Shown here piece after piece: positions 9,715 to 18,326 of a stretch of DNA of 64,000 bases. Source of the DNA: Oceanobacillus jeddahensis. GTDB taxonomy: Bacteria > Bacillota > Bacilli > Bacillales > Amphibacillaceae. A program made the translations under genes and the position numbers. Positions within the stretch are counted from its first letter, which is position 1; every line of letters begins with the position of its first letter. The notes beneath the pieces are model-generated. The model had not been told where the DNA came from, searched no databases, and saw only the letters and a list, made by a program, of their open reading frames with translations. The stretch spans positions 1,054,001 through 1,118,000 of the forward strand of contig NZ_CCDM010000001.1 in assembly GCF_000750635.1 (NCBI RefSeq). The letters are read 5' to 3'.

Positions 9715-10413
9715 ATGATTATAAGAAATAAGATGAGAAATGGAATGAATAATATGATCAATAATAAATATAACAAGAAGCAGTCTATCCAAAATATTGT
9801 AACTAATAATCTACGAAAAGCTATTCTGACAGGGGAATATAAACAAGGAGATAAAATAGTGCAAGAAGAATTGGCTAAACGCTATGGAGTAAGCCGTATG
9901 CCGATAAGGGAAGCGATAAAAAAATTAGAATTCGAAGGTATTATTAAAAGTGAACCAAGAAGAGGCGCTTTTGCTTACCCCATAGGAATGGAAGATATAG
10001 AGGAAATTTACACCTTAAGACTGATACATGAAAGTCTTGCAGTTGAAAAGGCGCTTCCGTATATCACAGACGAAGATATTGAAGAGCTCGAAAAAATAAT
10101 TATCAAAATGGAGAATCTTGACATGAATGATGAGACATTTGAATATTATTCAAGGTTAAATGAAGAGTTCCATAATAAGCTGATTGAAAAGTGTCCTTGG
10201 AAAAGGGTAGTCCAAAATGCTCGTATTTTCTGGGGCCACTATTTATCGATCGGAACAACTTTAATATTGACAGATCACCATGAGAAGGTAAAACAAGAAC
10301 ATCGGCAGATATTTGATGCTGTCACTAAAAAAGATACTATGTTATTAAAAAATACAATTGAGTATCATATTAGAAGAAATATGAATGAACTGATAGTGAA
10401 TATTCAAAAATAA
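9715..10413 (+). CDS. GntR family transcriptional regulator (FCD domain)
   Basis: Up to 232 residues. The N-terminal winged helix (about residues 25-85) has the GntR signature QEELAKRYGVSRMPIREAIKKLE. The C-terminal all-helical FCD domain has the metal/ligand-type residues in EEFHNKLIEKC and HRQIFDAV. Such proteins usually repress adjacent catabolic genes and release DNA when bound to a carboxylate. The start is unsure: ATG at 9715, 9733, 9745 and 9754 are in frame and none has a clear ribosome binding site. It faces the TAXI-TRAP operon and precedes the FAH and SDR genes, so it probably controls both directions. Confidence 0.9.
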   Translation: MIIRNKMRNGMNNMINNKYNKKQSIQNIVTNNLRKAILTGEYKQGDKIVQEELAKRYGVSRMPIREAIKKLEFEGIIKSEPRRGAFAYPIGMEDIEEIYTLRLIHESLAVEKALPYITDEDIEELEKIIIKMENLDMNDETFEYYSRLNEEFHNKLIEKCPWKRVVQNARIFWGHYLSIGTTLILTDHHEKVKQEHRQIFDAVTKKDTMLLKNTIEYHIRRNMNELIVNIQK

Positions 10414-10536
10414 ATAATTCTGAAAAAATATAAAAAAGATCGCAATATTAACTGGAGAGTGTATTAATTTCAAACTTAAAGTATATGCAAATAATACAAT
10501 ACAATTAGATATTAATAAGTTGGAGGAGTTAATCAT

Positions 10537-11415
10537 ATGAGATTAATAAACATACTTGAAAACGGTCAGGAACATGCGGGTGTAGTTTTCGGGGATAAAG
10601 TGTTAACGATTTCTTCTATAAATAAATACATAGGAGAGGAAACTTGGTCTAATACGGTGTTCGAATTAATATTAGATGGTGAAATAGAAGCTTTAAATAA
10701 CTGGCTACAAGAGAATAGATATGAATATTTGTTGGAGCATGTAGATGGAGTAAAAGAACTATCGGAAATAAAAGCAGGTCCATTATACAGAAGACCTCGG
10801 AAAATTTGGGGGATAGGTCTGAATTATGTTGATCATGCATCAGACTTGAGTGAAAAAGTGCCAAGTACAGAACCGGCAAGTTTTATGAAGCCAGACACCA
10901 CGATTATTGGACCTCATGATACGATTGAAATACCGCTTCAATCAGAACGAACTACCGGAGAGGCTGAACTAGGAATCATTATAGGGAAAGAATGTAAGAA
11001 TGTTTCTGAAGAGGAAGCGCCAAGAGTTATAGCAGGTTTTACTACGATTATTGATATGACAGCTGAAGATATTTTACAAAAAAATCCTCGTTACTTAACA
11101 CGCTCCAAGAGTTTTGATACGTTCTTTAGTATAGGATCTCAATTGGTGACGCCGGATGAAGTGAATGATGTTCATCATTTAAATGTTTCAACAATAATTA
11201 ATGGGGAACTTCATCGCAAAAATGTGGTCTCAAACATGACATTTCTGCCATGGGAGCTTGTTTCATTTCATTCGAAGGTTATGACGTTGTTGCCAGGAGA
11301 TATTATTTCAACAGGAACCCCAGGAGCTGTAGTTATTCGTGACGGTGATGTCATTGAATGCCATATTGATGGTTTTGAGCCACTTAGGAATACAGTTAAA
11401 GATTTAAAAGTTTGA
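10537..11415 (+). CDS. Fumarylacetoacetate hydrolase family protein
   Basis: A 292-residue cytoplasmic FAH-fold enzyme. The typical IWGIGLNYVDHASD, a metal-binding GEAELGIIIGKE and the SKSFDTFFSIG and STGTPGAV blocks are present. The family includes 2-keto-3-deoxy acid dehydratases, acylpyruvate hydrolases and oxaloacetate decarboxylases. Next to an enolase-superfamily dehydratase-type gene, a role on a 2-keto-3-deoxy sugar acid is attractive but inferred. GGAGGAG lies about 10 bp before the ATG. Followed after 97 bp by an SDR gene on the same strand. Confidence 0.9.
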   Translation: MRLINILENGQEHAGVVFGDKVLTISSINKYIGEETWSNTVFELILDGEIEALNNWLQENRYEYLLEHVDGVKELSEIKAGPLYRRPRKIWGIGLNYVDHASDLSEKVPSTEPASFMKPDTTIIGPHDTIEIPLQSERTTGEAELGIIIGKECKNVSEEEAPRVIAGFTTIIDMTAEDILQKNPRYLTRSKSFDTFFSIGSQLVTPDEVNDVHHLNVSTIINGELHRKNVVSNMTFLPWELVSFHSKVMTLLPGDIISTGTPGAVVIRDGDVIECHIDGFEPLRNTVKDLKV

Positions 11416-11512
11416 TAATTGGGACAAGGAACAAAAGATTTTTTGAAATTAGTAATTAATAGCTTAAGTCTTACTTTACACATTAAATCAAAATGGAAAG
11501 GGGCATAATATA

Positions 11513-12304
11513 GTGGATTTAGGACTGCAAGGAAAATCAATAATCGTTACAGCTGCGAGTAAAGGATTGGGAAAGGCGATTGCAAAACAATTTGCTGCAG
11601 AAGGTTCACATGTTTTAATTTCTAGCCGCAATCAAGAGGAATTAAAGAAAACCCAGGAAGAAATACGTTTAGAAACAGGAAATAATCATGTTGAACATAC
11701 TGTTTGTGACATTACGAAACCACAATCAGTGAAAGAGCTGGTTTCGAAAGCAGTGGAGATAAATGGTACAGTTGATGTCCTGATAAACAATGCAGGAGGT
11801 CCGCCAGCGGGAACTTTTGATAACGTTAACGACGAAGATTGGCAAAATGCATTTGAATTAAACTTGCTCAGTTTTGTTCGAGCTATTCGTGAAGTACTAC
11901 CTCATATGAGAAGCCAGAGGAGCGGGCGTATTATTAATATTGCTTCTTCCTCCATTAAACAGCCAATTGATAATTTGATTTTATCGAACACTTTTAGAGC
12001 TGGAATTGTAGGTTTTTCAAAAAGCTTATCTCAAGAATTGGCACAGGACAATATTTTAATTAACACGATTGGACCAGGAAGAATTGCAACGGAACGAGTA
12101 GCACATTTGGATAAAGTGAAAGCTGAAAAATTAAATAAAAGCTATGAGGAAGTCAAGTCTCAATCGGAAAAATCGATTCCTATAGGTCGTTACGGTGAAC
12201 CTCAAGAATTTGCCAACATGGTTGTTTACTTTTGTTCGGGAGCAAATACTTATGTTACTGGCCAATCATTACTTGTTGATGGCGGTATGGTAAAAGCATT
12301 GTAA
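11513..12304 (+). CDS. SDR family oxidoreductase with altered catalytic residues (SxxxR)
   Basis: A 263-residue short-chain dehydrogenase fold protein. The nucleotide-binding TAASKGLGKAIA and NNAGG motifs are intact. The catalytic region reads IASSSIKQPIDNLILSNTFRAG; aligned without gaps to canonical members, the YxxxK pair becomes SxxxR. The C-terminal YVTGQSLLVDGG is normal. A close paralog of the same length is at 44076-44867 with the same substitution, so this is a family trait and not damage. The start is GTG, 7-8 bp after AAAGGGG. The gene closes the unit begun by the GntR and FAH genes. Activity with normal SDR chemistry is doubtful; the function is unknown. Confidence 0.88.
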   Translation: MDLGLQGKSIIVTAASKGLGKAIAKQFAAEGSHVLISSRNQEELKKTQEEIRLETGNNHVEHTVCDITKPQSVKELVSKAVEINGTVDVLINNAGGPPAGTFDNVNDEDWQNAFELNLLSFVRAIREVLPHMRSQRSGRIINIASSSIKQPIDNLILSNTFRAGIVGFSKSLSQELAQDNILINTIGPGRIATERVAHLDKVKAEKLNKSYEEVKSQSEKSIPIGRYGEPQEFANMVVYFCSGANTYVTGQSLLVDGGMVKAL

Positions 12305-12353
12305 GGTTACTTTGCTTATAATTACTACGCTCGTATTTATGAAAATGATAAAA

Positions 12354-12399
12354 AAAGTGCCTATCTAAAGTATATAATTGGCTTTAAATAGGCGCTTTT
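12354..12399. terminator. Bidirectional terminator between SDR and dehydrogenase genes
   Basis: AAGTGCCTAT (12355-12364) pairs with ATAGGCGCTT, with further CTAAAG/CTTTA pairing inside and A-rich/T-rich flanks. It lies between convergent genes. Confidence 0.75.
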
Positions 12400-12415
12400 C
12401 TAAAGAGTTTTTGAT

Positions 12416-13477
12416 CTATGCTCTTTTTTTCAATCGACTTATGATTTCATTGGTTACTTCTTTAGTTGAACTTTTGCCACCAAGATCTGTGGTTAATATA
12501 TGATCTCCTGTTACACTTTCAACAATATCTAATAGCAGTGTACCTAATTCTTCTTCATCGAAATAATCTAACATCATTTTTGCTGTCCATATTTGTCCAA
12601 TTGGATTGGCGATTCCTTTACCGATGATATCTGGAGCTGAGCCGTGCACCGGTTCAAACATGGAAGGGTACTTTCCGTTCATATTGATATTTGCAGCAGG
12701 AGCAATTCCTACACTGCCCATGATCCCGGCGCCGATGTCGGTTAATACATCACCAAATAAATTACTGGCTACGATGACATCGAATCTTTCTGGTTGTGTA
12801 ACAAAGAAGGCGGCTAGTGCGTCAATATGTTGTGAGTCAGCATTAATGTTAGGGTAATCTTTGGAAACTTCTTTAAATACTTCGTCCCAGAATGGCATAG
12901 AATAATAGATGCCATTTGATTTTGTGGCACTGGTTACATGCTTTTTCCTTTTCTCTGCTAATTCAAACGCATATCGCATTGCCCGTTCCGTTCCTTTTCT
13001 GGAGAAAATGCTATTCTGAATAGCGATTTCATCTTCTCCTTTGAACATTCTTCCTCCAACTGAACTATATTCTCCTTCACTATTTTCCCGGACGACCATT
13101 AAATCAAAATCATTCGGGTTCAAGAGGGTGGATTGAACCCCTTTTAAAACTTTGGCAGGACGAATATTTATGACTTGTTCAAATTCACGACGAAGCTTGA
13201 TTAAAAGTCCCCATAAGGATATATGGTCTGGTACTAGTTTTATATTTCCTACTGCACCAAGAAAAATGGCATGAAAGTCTTTAAGTCTTTCAAGCCCATC
13301 TTCTGGTAACATTTCTCCATGTTCTAAGTAATACTCACAACTGTATGGGAAATTTGTGAATTCAAAGGATAACCCACCATGAATTTCTGCTACGGCATGT
13401 AAAACATCTTCTGCAGCAGGAACTACTTCTCTACCAATTCCGTCACCTGGAATAGAGGCAATTTTTAATTTTTTCAT
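12416..13477 (-). CDS. Tartrate/D-malate-type dehydrogenase (isopropylmalate dehydrogenase family)
   Basis: A 353-residue NAD-dependent beta-decarboxylating dehydrogenase. The N terminus PGDGIGREVVPA, the VPDHISLWGLLIKLR segment, NIRPAKVL, and the catalytic VVRENSEGEYSS region match the TtuC/YcsA tartrate-dehydrogenase branch more than LeuB or isocitrate dehydrogenase. The metal-site region LFGDVLTDIGAG and the nucleotide-site GSAPDIIGKGIANP are present. Members oxidise and decarboxylate D-malate, tartrate or 3-isopropylmalate. Here it follows a 2-hydroxycarboxylate transporter, CitE-like lyase and CoA-transferase on the same strand, separated from them by a 334-bp gap containing a dispersed repeat. 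It may be co-regulated or independent. Confidence 0.88.
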   Translation of the reverse strand: MKKLKIASIPGDGIGREVVPAAEDVLHAVAEIHGGLSFEFTNFPYSCEYYLEHGEMLPEDGLERLKDFHAIFLGAVGNIKLVPDHISLWGLLIKLRREFEQVINIRPAKVLKGVQSTLLNPNDFDLMVVRENSEGEYSSVGGRMFKGEDEIAIQNSIFSRKGTERAMRYAFELAEKRKKHVTSATKSNGIYYSMPFWDEVFKEVSKDYPNINADSQHIDALAAFFVTQPERFDVIVASNLFGDVLTDIGAGIMGSVGIAPAANINMNGKYPSMFEPVHGSAPDIIGKGIANPIGQIWTAKMMLDYFDEEELGTLLLDIVESVTGDHILTTDLGGKSSTKEVTNEIISRLKKRA

Positions 13478-13644
13478 TGAGCAATACCTCCTATAATTTA
13501 ACCGCTACCACAATAATTTTAATTGTTTCTCTTACTATACGAATATTTTGTAGTGGAAGCAAACATTGTTTTAAAATGCGAAAAGGAATATACTTTCATA
13601 ATGCATAAAAGAGAGCTTGGAAGACATTCTCCTGATTGCTCTCT

Positions 13645-13803
13645 TTTATCACGGAGAAGCGTCCATAAAACTCCTGCCTCAAAATAAAGCGTGAAAATAA
13701 ATTTATTTAGGCGGGAGATCAGATGAGCTAACTCCCTGAATCACTCAACTAACACGCAGTGGGAGAAGAACAAAAACTCCCACTGCGTGAAGTTTCGTTT
13801 TAT
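13645..13803 (+). repeat. Dispersed repeat, short copy (copy A, 159 bp)
   Basis: Shares its left end (TTTATCACGGAGAA), a CTCCTGCC...GGCGGGAG stem with AT-rich loop, and its right end (GAAGTTTCGTTTTAT) with copies at 46645-46897 (inverted) and 61447-61714. The right-hand stem is CACGCAGTGGGAG (13753-13765) with CTCCCACTGCGTG (13777-13789) closing an 11-nt loop; the longer copies have about 120 bp in place of that loop. It ends 9 bp from the 3' end of the transporter gene at 13812. This fills most of the 334-bp gap; another short hairpin (GAGAGC/GCTCTC) lies at 13610-13643. Confidence 0.85.
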
Positions 13804-13811
13804 GAAATAGA

Positions 13812-15125
13812 CTAGAAAAATAATGGGATAATTAACCCTGCAAGTAACAATACTAGCGCTCCGCCAAGCCGTGATGATATTTGTGCAAATGGCATTAATT
13901 CCATACGTTTGGCTGCGGACAATACAGCTACATCGCCTGTTCCTCCCATATTTGCCATACATAGCCCAGCAGTAATTGCCGACTCAATTGGTTTAAATCC
14001 GACTAATTTACCGAGCAAACCAGCACCTACAATCGCACCGAGCACTACACCAAGTACTAATAGAATATATTCTAAAGACAAGGCTGCGAGGACTGTTTCT
14101 AAATCTGTATAAGCAACACCAATTCCAATTAATAAAGCTAATGTCCAATTTTTGGCTACGAATTGATACCATTGATTTGCGGATTCTTCAACAAATGTTG
14201 GCAGTAATTCGAAAATTTTCAATACAGCTACAAGAATAATCATAATTGCATATGGATGAATAGGAATAAATAAGCCAAGGATTTGTCCAGCAACATAGAA
14301 AACTAATGCAAAGATTACACCAATTCCCATTAATTTAATATCATAGGTAATCTTTTTATTACCAGCAACTTCAAAACCTTCCATCAGTTGACCATTCCCT
14401 GTTAATTTTGGTACCTTTTTACCGAGCATATCTAATAGGCCAGCAAATACAATCGCAAATACATTTCCTAGGGCTAATGCAGGGACCAAAATAGATATAT
14501 AATAAGAAGGGTCATTTCCTAAAAGCTCTGAGTACACTTGAGACATAGGGACTGCACCTGCACCCATTCCACCACCCATGATCGGCATAGCAATTAATAA
14601 TACAGCATCGCGAAATCCAAAACCAATGATAAGCCCAAAAATTCCTGCGAATAACATAGAGACAATTACAGCACCTAGTAAAGGGAGAGCAAACCTCGCT
14701 CCTGCTACTTTGAGCGTTTGGGGGTTCATTCCAAGAATACTACCAGTAATTAAAGCAGCAATATAAAAATTTAAAAATTCGCCGCTAGTCATAAACTCAT
14801 CAATCATCGTTACTGTGTATCCGGGCATGATTCCCGAGTATACCAAGAAAGCGGCACCAAAAATTGCAACGATGGCTCCCCCACCAAGAAAAGTTTTTAC
14901 AATAGGTGTATTATCTCCAATCCATCCAAATAATTCACCAAGTATCATCATAATTAATAGACTTCCAATTATACCACCTGGTAGAACTTCTGCGTACATA
15001 GCTCCAATTGCAATAATCGATAAGGTTAAAAACCATAATATCGGTATATTAAAAATTTTTATTCTCTGATACCATTTTTTATTTTGCTCTATACCTTCAT
15101 TAACTTTTAAATTTTCTGCCCCCAC
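13812..15125 (-). CDS. 2-hydroxycarboxylate transporter family protein (malate/citrate:Na+ symporter type)
   Basis: A 437-residue integral membrane protein with about eleven to twelve hydrophobic segments. Two re-entrant glycine-rich motifs typical of the 2HCT family are visible: MGGGMGAGAVPMS in the first half and MANMGGTGDVAVLSA near residue 400. The family (CitS, MaeN, CimH) moves citrate, malate, citramalate or lactate, usually with sodium or protons. It lies 4-5 bp after the CitE-like lyase gene, so its cargo is probably the acid activated by the CoA-transferase and cleaved by the lyase. A start near residue 1 is supported by a GGAGG-like site inside the end of the lyase gene. Confidence 0.93.
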   Translation of the reverse strand: MGAENLKVNEGIEQNKKWYQRIKIFNIPILWFLTLSIIAIGAMYAEVLPGGIIGSLLIMMILGELFGWIGDNTPIVKTFLGGGAIVAIFGAAFLVYSGIMPGYTVTMIDEFMTSGEFLNFYIAALITGSILGMNPQTLKVAGARFALPLLGAVIVSMLFAGIFGLIIGFGFRDAVLLIAMPIMGGGMGAGAVPMSQVYSELLGNDPSYYISILVPALALGNVFAIVFAGLLDMLGKKVPKLTGNGQLMEGFEVAGNKKITYDIKLMGIGVIFALVFYVAGQILGLFIPIHPYAIMIILVAVLKIFELLPTFVEESANQWYQFVAKNWTLALLIGIGVAYTDLETVLAALSLEYILLVLGVVLGAIVGAGLLGKLVGFKPIESAITAGLCMANMGGTGDVAVLSAAKRMELMPFAQISSRLGGALVLLLAGLIIPLFF

Positions 15126-15129
15126 GTTA

Positions 15130-15999
15130 TTACCTCCCAGAATAATTGATTATTTCTTGGTAATCATTAAGTGTTCGCTGTGCTTTTTCAATAACTGGTT
15201 TATCAACCATTTTCCCGTCCAATTGAAATGTTCCAATATTTTCATCTTCATGGATATTATCAATAATTAATTTGGCTTCTTCTACTTCCTTTTCACTTGG
15301 TGAGAAAACTTCATTTGCTATATCTACCTGAGAAGGATGAATTAAAAGTTTCCCTCCAAATCCTAGTTTTTTTACATAACTACAATTAGAGTAAAAGCCT
15401 TCTGTATCTTTAAAATTTACATATACCGTATCAATTGGTTTATCGAGTCCGGCACTTCTCGAAGAAATGATAATTTCTGAACGTGCATAGAATAATTCAT
15501 GCTCTTCTGCAGTAGACTGTGCGTCAATATCATTGACAAAATCTACGCCTCCAAAAGCAAGCTGTGTAACCCGATTATCTGCACCTGCAATTTCATAAGC
15601 ATTCTTTACACCTAAAGCGCTTTCAATTAATGGGATAATCGATATTTTCTTATTGTGTTTTTTCTCTATGTCATGAAAATGATTAGCTACTTGCTCGATT
15701 GTATTTTTATTTAAAGCTTTAGGGAGCATGACCCCCTGAAAATGGTTAAATGCAGCAATTTCTGCAACAAGATTCATATCCAGGGGATGTTCATCAGTAT
15801 CCAAGCTGTTAATCCTTAAAATTGTTGGCTTTTGGATGTTATGAAAATGTTCTTTAATTAACTGTCTTGCATATTGTTTATGATTCAATGAAATGGCATC
15901 TTCTAAATCTAAAATGATAATGTCAGCATTTATCGTATTAATCTTTAAAAGTATTTTTTCTTTATCAGCTGGAACAAACAATAATGATCTACTCAGCAT
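15130..15999 (-). CDS. HpcH/HpaI aldolase / citrate lyase beta-subunit family (CitE-like CoA lyase)
   Basis: A 289-residue TIM-barrel protein. The N-terminal RSLLFVPA, the metal-associated DLEDA, the IPLIESALGV glutamate and the LAFGGVDF aspartate block match CitE-like malyl-CoA/citramalyl-CoA lyases. No citF or citD partner gene is nearby, so it is unlikely to be a citrate lyase subunit. With the adjacent class III CoA-transferase it can make a two-step route: acid to CoA ester, then retro-aldol cleavage to acetyl- or propionyl-CoA plus a 2-oxo acid. Start is the ATG at 15999, 5-6 bp after GAGGTG; the GTG at 16008 overlaps that site. Confidence 0.9.
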   Translation of the reverse strand: MLSRSLLFVPADKEKILLKINTINADIIILDLEDAISLNHKQYARQLIKEHFHNIQKPTILRINSLDTDEHPLDMNLVAEIAAFNHFQGVMLPKALNKNTIEQVANHFHDIEKKHNKKISIIPLIESALGVKNAYEIAGADNRVTQLAFGGVDFVNDIDAQSTAEEHELFYARSEIIISSRSAGLDKPIDTVYVNFKDTEGFYSNCSYVKKLGFGGKLLIHPSQVDIANEVFSPSEKEVEEAKLIIDNIHEDENIGTFQLDGKMVDKPVIEKAQRTLNDYQEIINYSGR

Positions 16000-16016
16000 T
16001 TTAATCACCTCAAGTT

Positions 16017-17195
16017 CTAAATAATATGGTTATTGCGCAATTGCTTAATTTGTTCTCCGTCCCATCCCAGTTCCTGGAGAATTGGTTCTGATTGTTCCCC
16101 TACTTCAGGTATAGGAGTTAAGTTCAATTCATCTTTTGTCTGTAATGTTGGAGGTAACAAAGATTTAATGGGACCAACTGGCGTCTCCATATCAAACCAA
16201 CGATTTCTTTTCATTAATTGTGGATGTTCAAAAAATTGCTTCATTGTATTTAATTGAGCGTTTGCAATTTTGTTTTCTTCGAGAAGAGAAAGTAGTTCAT
16301 CTGCTGATTTTTTTGTTAAGGCGTTTTCAATTATTGGTTGTAATTGTTCTTTATTATTCACTCGTCTGGAGTTCATGCTGAATCTTTCATCTGTAGCTAA
16401 TTCTGGATCTTCCAAAATATGCTCACAAAAGTTTTTCCATTCTCTTTCGTTTTGTATAGCAAAAAAGACCATGTCATCATATTTTACGGGAAACGGTCCA
16501 TAGGGATAAATGGTTGCATGTTCAGCACCAGTACGTTTGGGCTGCTTTTCACCATAAACTGAATAATACATTGGATACCCCATCCATTCTCCAAGTGCTT
16601 CAAGCATGGAAATATCTAATACGGTCCCTTTTTTTGTTTTAGAACGCTTAATTAGGCTACTCAAAACACCACTATATGCATACATTCCAGCAGCAATATC
16701 AGCAACGGAGATTCCTGTTTTAGAAGGAAAATCATCAGTACCAGTAATAGAAAGCAAACCGGAATCGGCTTGGATAATTAAATCATAGGCTTTCTTTTTA
16801 GCATAAGCACCTTCTGAACCATATCCTGATATATGGCAGATGATTAATTGATCATTAATTGCATGTAATTCCTCGTTATCAAATCCTAATCTTTCTACAG
16901 CTCCAGGTGCCAGATTTTGAATCAAAACATCGGCATCGCTGAGGAGCTCTTTAAAAATCTTTTTTCCATCATCCGATTTTATGTTGAGTGTTAAAGATTC
17001 TTTTGATCGATTCAGCCAAACGAAGTGACTGGACATACCGTTTACAGTCTCATCGTAATCCCTGGCAAAGTCACCGGACCCAGGACGCTCAATCTTTATA
17101 ACTCTTGCGCCTAAGTCTGCTAATTGTCTAGAAGCGAAAGGTGCAGCTACAGCTTGTTCTAAAGATATAACTTTAATTCCTTCCAATGGCAACAT
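16017..17195 (-). CDS. CaiB/BaiF (class III) CoA-transferase family protein
   Basis: A 392-residue cytoplasmic protein of the formyl-CoA transferase/carnitine CoA-transferase family. Recognisable are PFASRQLADLGARVIKIERPGSGD at the N terminus, the NRSKESLTLNI strand, a GYGSEGAYAKKKAYD block and VLDISMLEALGEWMGY in the middle. It transfers CoA between a donor ester and a carboxylate. As first gene of a minus-strand operon with a CitE-like lyase and a 2HCT transporter, it probably activates an imported hydroxy dicarboxylate (malate or citramalate are candidates). ATG start with GGAGG about 8 bp upstream. A second, distinct CaiB-type gene is at 25593-26801. Confidence 0.92.
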   Translation of the reverse strand: MLPLEGIKVISLEQAVAAPFASRQLADLGARVIKIERPGSGDFARDYDETVNGMSSHFVWLNRSKESLTLNIKSDDGKKIFKELLSDADVLIQNLAPGAVERLGFDNEELHAINDQLIICHISGYGSEGAYAKKKAYDLIIQADSGLLSITGTDDFPSKTGISVADIAAGMYAYSGVLSSLIKRSKTKKGTVLDISMLEALGEWMGYPMYYSVYGEKQPKRTGAEHATIYPYGPFPVKYDDMVFFAIQNEREWKNFCEHILEDPELATDERFSMNSRRVNNKEQLQPIIENALTKKSADELLSLLEENKIANAQLNTMKQFFEHPQLMKRNRWFDMETPVGPIKSLLPPTLQTKDELNLTPIPEVGEQSEPILQELGWDGEQIKQLRNNHII

Positions 17196-17232
17196 ATAAC
17201 ATCCTCCTTATTAAATTCTCTATGGATATTGT

Positions 17233-17255
17233 ATTTTGGATTTTGTATCCAAAAT
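17233..17255. promoter_or_regulatory. Candidate GntR operator, 9-bp inverted repeat
   Basis: ATTTTGGAT (17233-17241) and ATCCAAAAT (17247-17255) are separated by 5 bp. It lies between the divergent CoA-transferase operon and the GntR gene, a fitting position for shared repression. Confidence 0.6.
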
Positions 17256-17288
17256 GTTATGATAGTATTATATTTTAACAAGGTAAAA

Positions 17289-17317
17289 TTGTCAAACTAG
17301 TTAACAAATTATATAAT
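17289..17317 (+). promoter_or_regulatory. SigA-type promoter for the GntR gene
   Basis: TTGTCA (17289-17294), a 17-bp spacer and a perfect TATAAT (17312-17317), about 27 bp before the ATG of the GntR gene, leaving a short leader with GGGGGG as ribosome binding site. Confidence 0.65.
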
Positions 17318-17343
17318 TATAATAAGTAATAGGGGGGCTTTGC

Positions 17344-17994
17344 ATGGAAAAGATCAAACGTATTTCGGCAAAAGAACAGGTATTAGAAGCAATGAGAAAG
17401 GCTATTTTTGATGGGAGATTTAAGGAAAATGAAGAAATTACGCAAGCGGAAGTTGCTGATATGCTTGGTGTCTCAAGAATGCCGGTTAGAGAGGCTTTTC
17501 AAGTATTAGATCGAGAAGGGCTGATTCATATAGATAATAATCGTCGAGTAACGGTGAATGGATTCTCTCTTCATGATACCTATGACCATTATCAGATTCG
17601 TTCTTTATTAGAGGGACTAGCAGCTCAAAAAGCATGTGATCATCCGAAGTACTTTGATAAGCTACAAGAATTATATAAGCAATCTCTGCAAGCGGTAGAG
17701 AATGAGGATACAGCACTATATGTACAGTTAAATGATGATTTCCATCATACTATTTGGCAGGCAGCTGAAAGTAATCCATTAATTTCACAACTTTCCAACT
17801 TATGGGATGGTTTGCAACCCCAACTTCCACAATTAGTACCTAAACAGATGGAAAGGTCGGTTAAAGAACATGAAATGATTTTACAAGCGATCATTAACCA
17901 AGATAAGGAAAAAAGCAAACAACACATGGAAAATCATATTATGAGAAGCGCGGATCATTTTATCAAGCATTTTGAAAATAACTTGATTAATTGA
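17344..17994 (+). CDS. GntR family transcriptional regulator (FCD domain)
   Basis: A 216-residue DNA-binding protein. The winged helix (about residues 8-70) contains QAEVADMLGVSRMPVREAFQVLDREG, and the FCD ligand domain contains LNDDFHHTIWQAA and KEHEMILQAI, with histidines in metal-binding positions. It is divergent from the CoA-transferase, lyase and transporter operon, with a 9-bp inverted repeat between them, so it is the likely local repressor. The inducer is probably the imported acid or its CoA ester. Start ATG follows AGGGGGG. Same family as the proteins at 9715, 38112 and 45589. Confidence 0.92.
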   Translation: MEKIKRISAKEQVLEAMRKAIFDGRFKENEEITQAEVADMLGVSRMPVREAFQVLDREGLIHIDNNRRVTVNGFSLHDTYDHYQIRSLLEGLAAQKACDHPKYFDKLQELYKQSLQAVENEDTALYVQLNDDFHHTIWQAAESNPLISQLSNLWDGLQPQLPQLVPKQMERSVKEHEMILQAIINQDKEKSKQHMENHIMRSADHFIKHFENNLIN

Positions 17995-18016
17995 ACCAAA
18001 GTTATTTATTAAATAC

Positions 18017-18277
18017 ATGTACTACCTTGAAAAAGTAGAATGTGAAGACTATTTTAATACAGGAGACACTATCTTAGAGCGATTAGAAAAAACACCTGAG
18101 CAAGCAAAAGCTCTATTTTTGAAAATCATGGTATACCTGTTTTTGATGAGTGTAAAAATGCACATTTGAAATGATCATTCAGTTAAAAGCTTCGAATATA
18201 CTGTTGCTGATATCAATTGATGAAATTTTGAAGATTTTTGGGAAATAGTTTCAACAGAACATCTAATAGATTCATAT
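18017..18277 (+). pseudogene. Unrecognised decayed coding fragment
   Basis: Starting at an ATG at 18017 an open stretch reads MYYLEKVECEDYFNTGDT and continues to about 18110. A shift of frame near 18118 gives a sensible continuation (NHGIPVFDECKNAHLK), followed by stops and then FEYTVADIN and NFEDFWEIVSTEHLIDSY in a third frame. The pattern looks like a small protein broken by frameshifts and nonsense changes. I do not recognise the family. The rest of the 636-bp gap holds a terminator and the IclR promoter. Confidence 0.3.
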
Positions 18278-18326
18278 AAAAGCCATCCATTCCGCAGGAT
18301 TCATGGCGGAATGGATGGCTTTTTTG
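18278..18326 (+). terminator. Strong rho-independent terminator
   Basis: AAAAGCCATCCATTCCGC (18278-18295) pairs over its full length with the arm ending in GGATGGCTTTTTT (18306-18326). It closes the GntR gene and remnant upstream. Confidence 0.85.

Noticed and set aside
13741-13962. Minus-strand 73-codon frame
   Set aside because: It spans the end of repeat copy A and an out-of-frame part of the 2HCT transporter gene; no family match.
15130-15999. Reading the CitE-like gene as part of citrate lyase
   Set aside because: No citD or citF genes are nearby; the partner is a class III CoA-transferase, which fits free acyl-CoA lyases.
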